Source: Trichomonas vaginalis G3 (lineage: Eukaryota; Parabasalia; Trichomonadida; Trichomonadidae). From it: a stretch of 64,000 nt of DNA. The stretch covers positions 124,001 to 188,000 of the forward strand of contig NW_026529174.1 of the NCBI RefSeq assembly GCF_026262505.1, read 5' to 3'. Below the pieces are notes generated by a model. The model was not told the DNA's origin and made no database searches. It was given only the letters and a program-made list of their open reading frames with translations. Below, in pieces: positions 51,895 through 59,999 of this stretch (within the stretch, counting starts at the first letter, position 1; each line of letters opens with the position of its first letter). Both the position numbers and the translations under genes were made by a program.

Positions 51895-54772
51895 TTAAGC
51901 TGTACGGTACCATGCGAATACAGTCATAAATGGTGGCATATAATCTTCACCCGAGCCTGTTGGATTTGTTGTGAAAGTATGGACATGATTTCCTCCTGGT
52001 TCAGTTGGTCGAAAAGTCTTTTTTGCTGAATTGTTATAAGATGGAGATAAAACATCATTGCCAGCTTCATAGTCTGAGTTGTATAATGGGTGGTCTCTTA
52101 ATGAGTGGCTATGGTCGCCAGAAAAGTTTGTAGTTCCTGTATGAGTGTGCGCAGGTAAGTTTGCTTCAGTAATTTTCTTCGAACCTCCTGTTTGCTTTGA
52201 AGAGTTAGCACAGTATAAGAATTTGTCTACAATCTGCTGCCATGTACCAAAACCCAGAACTGTTGCGGGATTTGTTGAGTTCATTGACGTATAAATAGAA
52301 CCTATAGGATATAATGTTTGAAGTATTTCAGTCTTTAATGTTTGAAGCTCTGTTTTGTCTGCTTTCTTATCATATAAATCTTGAGCAGTGAATTTAACAT
52401 TATTTTCATCATCCATGACATAAACATTTTTACAGCTAATTTCTTTCGTCGTTGTTATGTTTTCATTCGATGTTAAACCTTGTGGAAAGTTAGGAGGTTT
52501 ATAATATAATGCATCCCCACCAGTTCCGCCAACCGTTCCTTCAATACTTTCTATAGCAACAGTTGAGAAGGAGTTATGTGTATGTTCTTTATCTGCTTTT
52601 TTATCTAACATTGCTGGTAGTTCATGTGTTTCAAAGTTTCTGACATGACCTTCAATGTTCATACATTTGTTATTTAAGGAGTTTAGTGTATCTTTTACGC
52701 TTGTACTTGGATTCTCTAAAGGTGCACTTGAACCAAGGGTATAGTTCAATATTATGTCGTCTGCTCTAACAGTAGTGAAGGATTCGTGTGTATGGTTCTT
52801 GTCAGCTTTACTATTTAATGTAGCTTGAAGTTCATTTATATCGGAGATATTGTGTTTATGAGATTTCAAAACTTTGTTCGTTGCGTCAAGTTCATCTTTG
52901 TCAGCTTTACTTTTAATAGCATCTTCAAAAGTTATTTTTGTCTTAACTCTCAATGTAAATCTTGGTTCAACTAATACACCGTTAACAAAGAAGTATGAAG
53001 CATAAATTTCATTGTTATAACCAAATGCTTCTGGTGCTTTACCTGTGTCATACTGTACAGTACAGTGTATGTCATAACCTTTAGCACGAATGAATTTATA
53101 TCTTCTTTCATTAACATCTTCAGTGCTTATTTGTTCATCCTGTATTAAATATCCGTGGTAGTCCGTTATAATTTGTTCGTCTGAACTTATATAATGAACA
53201 TGGTTTTTATCTGCTTTTTCGGCTAATTTCTCTTCTATCTCATTTATTTCAAGTTCATGCCTACCACCACCTCCTTCAGAAGTATTTTTCTTCAGCTCTT
53301 GAAGAACATCCACTTCACCATCTTCGGTGTCAATAATGAGACTTTGTGTTAAAACTTTTCCTGTCTTAATGGATGTTTGTAAAACTTCTTCTTCACCGTG
53401 TTCGGGGTCATGGTCGTCATCATATCTTGTGAAATCAGAGATGTTGTCATACATTAAGCATATCTGTCTCAAAAGTTCTGCTATTTGAAACTGGAACGAA
53501 AGATATACAGAACTTTCATCATCTCCTAAAGTCAAGTCTGCTTTCTTAAGTATTTCTTGAATGTATGCAATGAGAACAGAGTACCTTGGAAAATATTCGA
53601 ACAATATTTCATTAGCTGTTGGTTTTGGTGGTTCTTCTGGAGTTTCTGTTGTTTCAGTTCCTTCTGTAGGTTCTGTTGGAGTTTCTGCATCTCTTGACTT
53701 CAATGCTCTTGCTCTCAAAGACCTAAATGTTAGAGCACCAGGTTTTACAAAGGACTTTATAAATGCTTTAATAGTTCCTGGTAAGTTATTGTTAGCATTA
53801 AGTAAGTTCCTTATGCTTCCATCATGTACGTCCATAGCACTATGTAAAAAATCTATACTTTTCTTGTAGTCAGCAATAGACTGACTGTGATTTTTTAAAG
53901 ATTTGTCAATACCTTTAAGCCAATCTTCATGCATGTCTGATACTGAGCCAAGAATATCATTTGCTTCCTTTAGTGTATTTTGTGCTTCTCGTAAAGTATC
54001 CAATCCCGTACGTGCATTGTTTGCTATACGTCTTACAGTATCTATTTGACTCCTTGTTTCTTGCATCCAACCAGATAAAGTTTTAATAGTATCCGAACCA
54101 TTTGAAATGAAGTTCAAAGCATTTTTAACGTCATCTAAAGCTTCTTCACCAAGTACTGCCCATATCTTTCCGATTTGGTATTGAAGAACTCCATATGAAG
54201 CAGCTGTTAAACCAGTATTTATAAGGTTCCATATCCATGATTTAGCAGTTTTTCCATCCTTTCCATCTTCACCATCCAAACCGTTTTCGCCTTGAGGTCC
54301 TTGTATTCCTTGTATTCCTTGTGGTCCTTGAGCTCCAGTGTCACCCTTCTCTTCTTTCAGTTCATCTTTATGTTCGTTATAATATTCTAATGTCATAAGG
54401 TGTACATCATTACTGCTACCAGCAACGCCGAGAATTTGTTTCTCATTCATGACTAAATTCTTTAAGCATTTAATGTTGTCGTCAAATCGAAAGCTCTTTA
54501 ACAATTCAATGAGAACATTTAATACTTTCACTAATGAGGCATCTACTGTAGAATTTATATATTGCACCGTTCCATCATTTATGATGGGAACCTTGCTTGT
54601 TGTAATGAATGGGTCATAAGTGTTAAAAGTATCGAAATCAATGACTTTTTTTAGTTTTTCCATCGTCAATGACTAAATCATTGCCTTCCACTGTTAAAGT
54701 TGAGTTTTCATTTACTAGTTCATGTGCTCTTCTTGCTTCATTTGTTTCATACGCATATGCAGCAATAGTCAT
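51895..54772 (-). pseudogene. Long fibre with collagen-like stalk and tail-collar tip, N-terminal frameshift
   Basis: The main frame (51895-54669) has 924 aa. Collagen-like Gly-X-Y repeats (GPQGIQGIQGPQG, about residues 109-138) are followed by a long helical region. A Thr/Glu/Pro linker comes next, then KAD(K)xHxH stalk repeats (about 500-720) and a tail-collar C-terminus (PIGSIYTSMN, LPAHTH, MPPFMTVFAWYR). A start at 54772 (MTIAAYAYETNEARRAHEL) matches the type A fibre N-terminus but is in another frame; the break lies in the A-rich run near 54655. It probably formed a virion spike (inference). Confidence 0.75.
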
Positions 54773-54789
54773 ATTTTAATGAGAATAAA

Positions 54790-55554
54790 ATGTTGTTCTA
54801 TTTGCAAAGTACAGACCCGAATGAATACGGAATAGTAAAACTACAAACAAACTTAGGTCTTCAGAATGAAGCGCTTGCTTTCAGAGTTGTTGACTTCAAT
54901 ACTATCGCAACTTTTGTCATAACAGATGAAACAGATTTCATAGAGATTGAAATAGATGACAAAAGAAGTGTTGTAACATTTCCTAACAGAGCCGAGTACA
55001 GAATAGATAAAATTACTGGAGTCATAGATACTCTCATAAATGAAGAAACTATTGACAACATAGATGTCGAACTCTCTTCTGAGGGAACATTGAAGTTCAG
55101 TTATGCGAAGGAGTTTAAGATAACACGAATGAGTCATAGAGTTCAATTGCTTCTGGGAGCATTCCATATGACATTTCCTTTGAAAAGTGTTGACAAAACG
55201 ATTGAGATGAAATCTGTTCCATACGTATGTTATGGTAATTGTTTATACATTGAGTCTAAAATAGCTAATGTCACAGGCATTTCAGGAGTTAATAGTAAAG
55301 GTTCAGTAGAATATAAATCCTTCTGTTATTCAGTCAATTCAATGTTCATTCCAAACGTTCCTGTCATAGCAACTCATTTAGGTAAATGGGTTCGCATTAG
55401 TCCTCATAATTTGAAAGACATGCAATTCAGACTTGTTGACTTTCAAGGAGAGCCTGTAGAACTGAAGGCACCAGTGCGAATGACTGTTGAAGTTGACTTT
55501 TTAGAAAATATTAAATGCGACGGCTTACAAGAGAACTCAGAGCTAAAAATATAA
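54790..55554 (+). CDS. Type B structural-type protein (254 aa), relative of 26540-27250
   Basis: It is intact and beta-rich. Near the C-terminus it has LKDMQFRLVDFQGEPVELKAP, matching the type A gene 26540-27250. Proteins ending in such an FRLxDxxGxPVxL strand pair occur beside Maverick capsid genes, and I read this one as capsid-associated. It starts after TTTTAATGAGAATAAAATG, diverging from the fibre gene 17 bp away. It overlaps the next gene by 40 bases. Confidence in being real is high, in role low. Confidence 0.6.
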   Translation: MLFYLQSTDPNEYGIVKLQTNLGLQNEALAFRVVDFNTIATFVITDETDFIEIEIDDKRSVVTFPNRAEYRIDKITGVIDTLINEETIDNIDVELSSEGTLKFSYAKEFKITRMSHRVQLLLGAFHMTFPLKSVDKTIEMKSVPYVCYGNCLYIESKIANVTGISGVNSKGSVEYKSFCYSVNSMFIPNVPVIATHLGKWVRISPHNLKDMQFRLVDFQGEPVELKAPVRMTVEVDFLENIKCDGLQENSELKI

Positions 55555-55757
55555 AGTATGAATGTTATGTATTAGGTCATGAACTTTGGTTGTTGCTGTT
55601 TGATGAAACAAATGAGTTAGTTATGTCAGTCAAGAGAACAGAAAAATATTGTGTTAGTGAAAACTGCACCAAGTCAATAAGATTAGGTTTGCATTATGAA
55701 GATGAGTTCGATACTGTTGAAGAAGTTTTGGATAGATATTACAAATTGCTAACTTGA
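55515..55757 (+). CDS. Small protein overlapping its upstream gene (80 aa)
   Basis: The 80-aa product (MRRLTRELRAKNIKYECYVLG...) starts inside the end of 54790-55554 in another frame. It has a basic N-terminus and an acidic C-terminus (EDEFDTVEEVLDRYY). Overlapping start and stop suggests coupled expression or compact packing. No family is recognised. The double hairpin 5 lies 16 bp beyond its stop. Confidence 0.5.
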   Translation: MRRLTRELRAKNIKYECYVLGHELWLLLFDETNELVMSVKRTEKYCVSENCTKSIRLGLHYEDEFDTVEEVLDRYYKLLT

Positions 55758-55773
55758 AATTTTTTTGACTGAC

Positions 55774-55799
55774 GGCGCAAAGCGCCAAGACCGAAGGTC
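55774..55799 (+). repeat. Double hairpin 5 (26 nt)
   Basis: On the plus strand: GGCGC-AAA-GCGCC, AA, GACC-GAA-GGTC. It lies between convergent genes (55757 and 55809), where it could act as a terminator for both strands. Confidence 0.75.
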
Positions 55800-55808
55800 C
55801 TGACTGCT

Positions 55809-56423
55809 TTAATTTACTAAAACATATTTCAAACAAAGCTTATAGTCAGTAGATAGTTTTGTATACTCGTTCGAATATCTATACTTAAACTCAACTCCTG
55901 TAGTTCCTGGTGTTTCAATGATGCGGATGTTACCTATTTTCATGAATAGTGGAGTTTGACCACAGCATTCGATTTCAGGGTCGAGATAGTCAATGACACA
56001 TTGCTTTCCCCTTATTCGAGATATAACATTTTCAAGGTCCTCCTTTGTTAGAATTATTTGGTTCTTACTTATAAGATTTGTCAAAAGCTTCTTATCGTCT
56101 TTGAGTAAGATAGTTTGGTATAACTGAAGAGGGTAATGGTCTACGTTATCTGAAGGATTTGTTTGAACATTTGTGTAAGGGTTGTCGTTGGCTTCTCTTG
56201 AAAGAACTTGGTCCAGTGGTGGATACTCTAACTTAACATCTGATGTAACGTTAGCGTTTGAAGCTGTGTTTAAATTCACCGACTTAAGTTCTGGTTCTTT
56301 TTCTTTCAAACACTCTGAACTATAGTTCTTTATGACAATATTGTTTGTCGTTCGTGAGTCAACATTTGATGTTGGTTCAATTGGAACATTAACGGCACCA
56401 GCTAAGATGAATTTGCTTCTCAT
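55809..56423 (-). CDS. CCG-motif Maverick protein, intact type B copy (204 aa)
   Basis: The order matches the broken type A gene at 27747-28421: basic start (MRSKFILAGAVN), variable linker, NPY, a helical part (LYQTILLKDDKKLL), then IECCGQTP and a beta-rich C-terminus. It starts after TTTTATTCTATATGAAATG. It is divergent from 56449-56850 and near the packaging ATPase, as in type A. Function is unknown, possibly an assembly or minor capsid protein. The Cys-Cys-Gly and its surroundings are the best conserved part. Confidence 0.65.
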   Translation of the reverse strand: MRSKFILAGAVNVPIEPTSNVDSRTTNNIVIKNYSSECLKEKEPELKSVNLNTASNANVTSDVKLEYPPLDQVLSREANDNPYTNVQTNPSDNVDHYPLQLYQTILLKDDKKLLTNLISKNQIILTKEDLENVISRIRGKQCVIDYLDPEIECCGQTPLFMKIGNIRIIETPGTTGVEFKYRYSNEYTKLSTDYKLCLKYVLVN

Positions 56424-56448
56424 TTCATATAGAATAAAAACCTTTTAT

Positions 56449-56850
56449 ATGTATGAAATGAACAATATACTCGACAAGGGTTTGAATGTAAAGCTAACGA
56501 ATGAAAATATTGTTGAATTCACTGAGACAGGAGCTGTGTATAAAGATGTAGAACTACTGAACAAAAGAGCAAAGGGAAGAAGCAGGAATATGAACAAAGG
56601 GTGGAAGCCTATAAAAATTTATGTCAATGATGGCTCAGGAGGTTCAAACATAAAGTATGCAGAAAGTTATAGAGTTTATGCTCTCAAAGGTGAAAAGCCT
56701 TCATTTAAGAACAGCTATTCTAACGCATATCCTCAAAAGCTAACGGATGGGGAAGTGGATGATATGAATGACAGCAAAAATATTAACAGAAATGGCGACA
56801 GAGATGCATGGAATTTGTTTACCATCAGTCAATTGAAGGTTAAACTTTAA
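56449..56850 (+). CDS. Type B relative of the 299-aa Maverick protein (about 133 aa)
   Basis: The likely start is ATG 56449 or 56458 (MNNILDKGLN). The segment KIYVNDGSGGSNIKYAESYRV followed by NSYSNAYPQKLTDGE resembles the VFVTDGQGN...YKL...YNERYP part of 28454-29353. The protein is shorter and basic (RAKGRSRNMNKGW), so only that domain is kept. It converges on the ATPase gene with a 4-bp overlap. Role unknown; probably structural or assembly, by context. Confidence 0.5.
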   Translation: MYEMNNILDKGLNVKLTNENIVEFTETGAVYKDVELLNKRAKGRSRNMNKGWKPIKIYVNDGSGGSNIKYAESYRVYALKGEKPSFKNSYSNAYPQKLTDGEVDDMNDSKNINRNGDRDAWNLFTISQLKVKL

Positions 56851-57734
56851 AACAATGTTGGTCGTTCCCATGGAATATTTTTGACTTTAATGGTATTAGT
56901 CATGATATGAATCTCAAGGTATGAACGAGGAGAGATGAGAGACTTATATGCTTCCCAAATTTCTTCAAAAGGTAATGTTATACCTGACTGTTTCCAAATG
57001 AGTTCAATATCATAACGTGAGAAACCTTGAAAGATAACGAAGTCAGTTATGAGACGTTTTATGTTTAAAGCTAAAAATCTCCATGTTTGCATAAGTATTG
57101 CTACAGTTAAGTGGTAATGTCTGACTTTAGTAATGATGTTAGCTAATGGTGAGTCTGGTTTTGACACTAAACCTTTTCCGGCGAAGTCGTCACAAACGAG
57201 CAGAGTGTTTGAAGGATACTTTTTGAAGGGGTATTTTGAAAGTTTTGACAGAATGTAGTTTGTAAGTCGTTTCATATCGTAAACTCCTGAGTATTGACGT
57301 AAGTGGTGTTTGTCAATAATTCTTTCCATCTCCTCAGAAGTCTTTTGCATTCCTGACTGTATAAATTCAACGATGGCATAATATTTCCTCTTACGTCGAA
57401 TGTAACGTTGAAGAAATTCAATGAGTTCACTGTCTGGAACTTTAACGACAGAGGCTTGAACTTTTGACATAAATGTTTTCGCTGTTCAGTCCATAGAGTC
57501 TGAAGTTGCTGATATAATGATTTGGTCATAGTAAGAGTCGTTTCCTAAACGCTCTGTTATGAGTATATGACGAATGAGGTTAAATGTCTTACCTGAACCC
57601 ATCTTTCCACAATAGAAATAAACACCATTTGAACAGAACTCATAGTCCTTACTGAAAGGAAGAATGAGAGAACTGTTGAGCTTTTCACTGCTTTCATTCA
57701 TGTCTTCATCTACGTCATGTATTAAATGCTTCAT
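56847..57734 (-). pseudogene. Type B packaging ATPase with one in-frame TGA
   Basis: The piece 57486-57734 has Walker A GKMGSGKT (near 57600). The piece 56847-57470, in the same frame, has Walker B TLLVCDDF (near 57200) and the VAILMQTWRFLA sensor strand. They are separated only by TGA at 57486-57488 after SMD. The total would be 295 residues, normal for FtsK/A32-like Maverick ATPases, which package the genome. A TGG-to-TGA change is the simplest cause. It is convergent with 56449-56850. Confidence 0.8.
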
Positions 57735-57750
57735 TTTATCTCCATTAAAA

Positions 57751-58632
57751 ATGCAAGTCAGAAATATTCAGAACATAGCACCGAGTCTAACTGACAAGAG
57801 TATAAAGATATACTATGAACATGTTATGATGAAACCAACCAAAATTCAAGAAAGTCAGTATACTTATGAATATCCAAGACACTGGGTAGAGTATGTAGGA
57901 GGTGAGAAAGCTATTGAAATCAGACAGGTTCGAAGTATTCCAGCAGGAAGAACAATATTATTGAAGAACTTTAATGTTTTGAGATATAATGATGAAACAA
58001 AGAAGCAAGATAGTTTCCCTGTTGCTGTATATGTGAACTTAGATACAGGAGATGACATGAAAGTTTTTAATACAAAGCTTCAAACGGTAGTGAGAGAACA
58101 ACTGACTGCGGAAGGGCATCCATTACCTTCAGAAGTTACCATAGCATATAATTTTGAAACAAACTCAATAGATTTTAAAGTCGTCTCTGCAAAGAAGTCA
58201 GGTTTTACATTTAATGAAGCAGATGTATATTCGAATGAAAACTTCAAAGCTATTGCATGGTTAGATAATGACGATTGCTTTAAGAAAATCTTTAAATTCA
58301 GTGACTCAAAGATGTCAATAGATGACCTTCGTGAAATGTTACCATCGACGTTTACAGTAGAAGGTTCAGCAGGATTGCTTACAAGATTGTCAATTGGTGG
58401 TATTTGGTCTCGTGACAACATTGTTATAAAATCCAGTATAAGTGAATTTGCTGAAGAATCTATATTATGTCTTTCAAACTACATGTATTCGCCGCCGAAG
58501 CATTATAGTATAACAAACTTTGTCAGTAAGTTTAACATAAGACTTGTCGAACCTTCTTCAATGAAAGATGTTGTGCTACCCAAAGACGGAAAGGATGGAC
58601 TCATTATTGAGATGATTTTAATAGCATATTAA
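57751..58632 (+). CDS. Beta-rich structural-type protein (293 aa), paralogue of 41336-42193
   Basis: The start is at ATG 57751 (MQVRNIQNIAPS), 17 bp from the divergent ATPase gene. YEYPRHWVEYVGGEKAIEI, and the end PKHYSITNF...VVLPKDGKDGLIIE, match the pattern of 41336-42193. A penton-like or minor capsid protein is a reasonable guess from size, strand content and place next to the ATPase. The stop overlaps the next start in a TTAAATG (stop TAA, start ATG). Confidence 0.55.
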   Translation: MQVRNIQNIAPSLTDKSIKIYYEHVMMKPTKIQESQYTYEYPRHWVEYVGGEKAIEIRQVRSIPAGRTILLKNFNVLRYNDETKKQDSFPVAVYVNLDTGDDMKVFNTKLQTVVREQLTAEGHPLPSEVTIAYNFETNSIDFKVVSAKKSGFTFNEADVYSNENFKAIAWLDNDDCFKKIFKFSDSKMSIDDLREMLPSTFTVEGSAGLLTRLSIGGIWSRDNIVIKSSISEFAEESILCLSNYMYSPPKHYSITNFVSKFNIRLVEPSSMKDVVLPKDGKDGLIIEMILIAY

Positions 58633-58857
58633 ATGAGTTTGTTTTTGAGGGTCATTCATGATGAAATAACTGTTGTAGAAGATGTTAGCAATTGTTCAGA
58701 CATTTTGAAGCGTATAGATGATATAAGAAAGAAGTTAGATAGACCGCAAAGCGGTGAGGGCGAAGCCCGTGAGAACGCTTATGTTTCATTGACTTTCTCC
58801 AGTAACGAGAACTTTTATGAGATAATATTGAAGAGAGATGATTTTAATATGGTGTAA
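58633..58857 (+). CDS. Small protein containing a translated double hairpin (74 aa)
   Basis: The 74-aa product starts directly after the preceding stop (TAAATG) and ends directly before the next gene in the same way. Residues about 38-46 (RPQSGEGEARENA region) are encoded by the GC-rich double hairpin at 58743-58768. The frame continues through, so here the hairpin acts as coding sequence. The rest is charged and helical, then beta (YVSLTFSSNENFYEIIL). No family recognised. Confidence 0.55.
   Translation: MSLFLRVIHDEITVVEDVSNCSDILKRIDDIRKKLDRPQSGEGEARENAYVSLTFSSNENFYEIILKRDDFNMV
58743..58768 (+). repeat. Double hairpin 6 (26 nt), inside a reading frame
   Basis: ACCGC-AAA-GCGGT, GA, GGGC-GAA-GCCC. 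In the frame of 58633-58857 it reads PQSGEGEAR, very like PQRGEDEVH of double hairpin 2. Confidence 0.85.
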
Positions 58858-59385
58858 ATGGTAGCTTGGGCAGCTTTAGGCGCAATGGGAACAAAAGCAT
58901 TAGCATTTGGAGCAAAAGCACTTGGAGCTTATGACGCAGTAAATAAAATGAGTGGAGGAAGGGTTTCGAAGACATTAGATGCAAATAAAGGGAAGATTGG
59001 AGGCTGGGTTGCAAAGAAGTTAAGATTAAATAAAATAGGGCTCATAAATAAAGCATCCAATTTGGTTGCGACTGAGTCAGAAAATGCTTTAGGAAAGGAC
59101 GATGAGTTTGCAAAACACGCAAAAGACTTTAATGACCAGATGAAAGGTGAAACAATGCATTTAAATAGAGTCGATGGAACTAAAGAAAATGTTTCTTCTC
59201 CACCAGCGGTTTATCCATACGGACCTTATGGAATGTATGGAAACCCTTATGAACGACCATTTGACCCATTGACTGGTGGAAGTAATTGGTATCATTATGG
59301 ACGAAGAAGAAAGACAGTCAAGTTGGAGACAGACGTGAAGAAAGCAACTAAAAAGAAACCAAGGAAGAGAGTTATAAAGCATTGA
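58858..59385 (+). CDS. Basic, Gly/Tyr-rich minor virion candidate (175 aa)
   Basis: An Ala/Gly-rich hydrophobic N-terminus (MVAWAALGAMGTKALAFGAKALGAYD) is followed by a basic helix region. Next come a Pro/Tyr/Gly stretch (YPYGPYGMYGNPYERPF) and a Lys/Arg tail (KKATKKKPRKRVIKH). The layout is like DNA-binding or membrane-active minor capsid proteins of adenovirus-like and Maverick elements. It is intact, with a TAAATG start joined to the previous stop. Compare type C 60713-61114, with a similar Gly/Ala start and Tyr/Asn-rich end. Confidence 0.6.
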   Translation: MVAWAALGAMGTKALAFGAKALGAYDAVNKMSGGRVSKTLDANKGKIGGWVAKKLRLNKIGLINKASNLVATESENALGKDDEFAKHAKDFNDQMKGETMHLNRVDGTKENVSSPPAVYPYGPYGMYGNPYERPFDPLTGGSNWYHYGRRRKTVKLETDVKKATKKKPRKRVIKH

Positions 59386-59392
59386 ATTCAAC

Positions 59393-59445
59393 AGGGTAGA
59401 AAAGAGGTTAGAAATCGGGTTAGATATACCCATCTACCCTAAATT
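59393..59445. promoter_or_regulatory. GGTTAGATATACC-type cassette (mutated palindrome)
   Basis: The arms GGGTAGAAAAGAGG and CATCTACCCTAAA surround GGTTAGATATACCC. It is the right terminal-repeat counterpart of 38145-38190, here with the centre mutated. Confidence 0.5.
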
Positions 59446-59541
59446 TATTTTTGTGCTATGTTTTCATACGTGTGAGGGTGGTGATATCATTTATTTTTAA
59501 GTTTATTTTTTAAAATTATTTTTTATTTTAATTTTATATAA

Positions 59542-59826
59542 ATGACAGAACAAAAGCAACTCATACAAATCGAAAAATATAACAAACATACATTTAAACA
59601 TTTATTCTTCCTTCCTGAGTATAACATGTTCTTTACACTTCATCCTAGACCAGTAGATTATACATTGACTGTGTATAAAGATTGTCATGGTAGTTTTATA
59701 AAAACTTATGATGATGAAGGTAAGTTAACAAGACTATGCATTTCAAAACTTGAGAAACTTTATGACTTCAAGTATGACTACAATAGGGTTAACATTGACG
59801 ATGAAGATATAGAAGAAAATTTATGA
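59542..59826 (+). CDS. Terminal-repeat DNA-binding-like protein (94 aa), right copy
   Basis: It aligns with 37718-38044 and with the C-terminal domain of the HNH enzyme: IQIEKYNKHTFKHLFFLP, then DDEGKLTRLCISKL. It lacks any nuclease core and ends in a short acidic tail (NIDDEDIEENL). The two terminal copies have diverged strongly at protein level while flanking DNA stays similar, so they may have different partners or evolve fast. Start after TTTTATATAAATG. Confidence 0.65.
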   Translation: MTEQKQLIQIEKYNKHTFKHLFFLPEYNMFFTLHPRPVDYTLTVYKDCHGSFIKTYDDEGKLTRLCISKLEKLYDFKYDYNRVNIDDEDIEENL

Positions 59827-59999
59827 GAACGTTTATTTTTTCATTAGTGAGTTCGTTAGTGAGGTGAAATGGTTGGTGGCTTTGTAAATATTTAAGGTTA
59901 AGTTAGTTTTTGCGTTCATGTTGTAAAATATACGTTAACGGTTTTGTAAAGTGTCAAATTCACATATAATGGGTAAGGAGGCGCGCAGTGCCTCCGTAC

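Larger units (their letters stand above)
37532..59999. mobile_element. Type B Maverick (22.5 kb) with long inverted terminal repeats
   Basis: The ends read GTACGGAGGCACTGCGCGCC inward (37532 and 59999). The inverted repeats run about 650 bp (37532-38185 and 59390-59999) and include diverged copies of one gene. The tip itself can form a 12-bp hairpin. No target duplication was found (tcatgt versus ccaact), and the right side cuts into the type C integrase. The left flank is not integrase, so recombination or rearrangement is likely. It contains capsid, ATPase, polymerase, integrase, fibre, KilA-N and HNH genes. Confidence 0.8.

Noticed and set aside
53561-53869. A 102-codon plus-strand frame within the fibre gene
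   Set aside because: It lies opposite the long fibre frame, whose motifs are clear, and has no start context; it is an antisense shadow.
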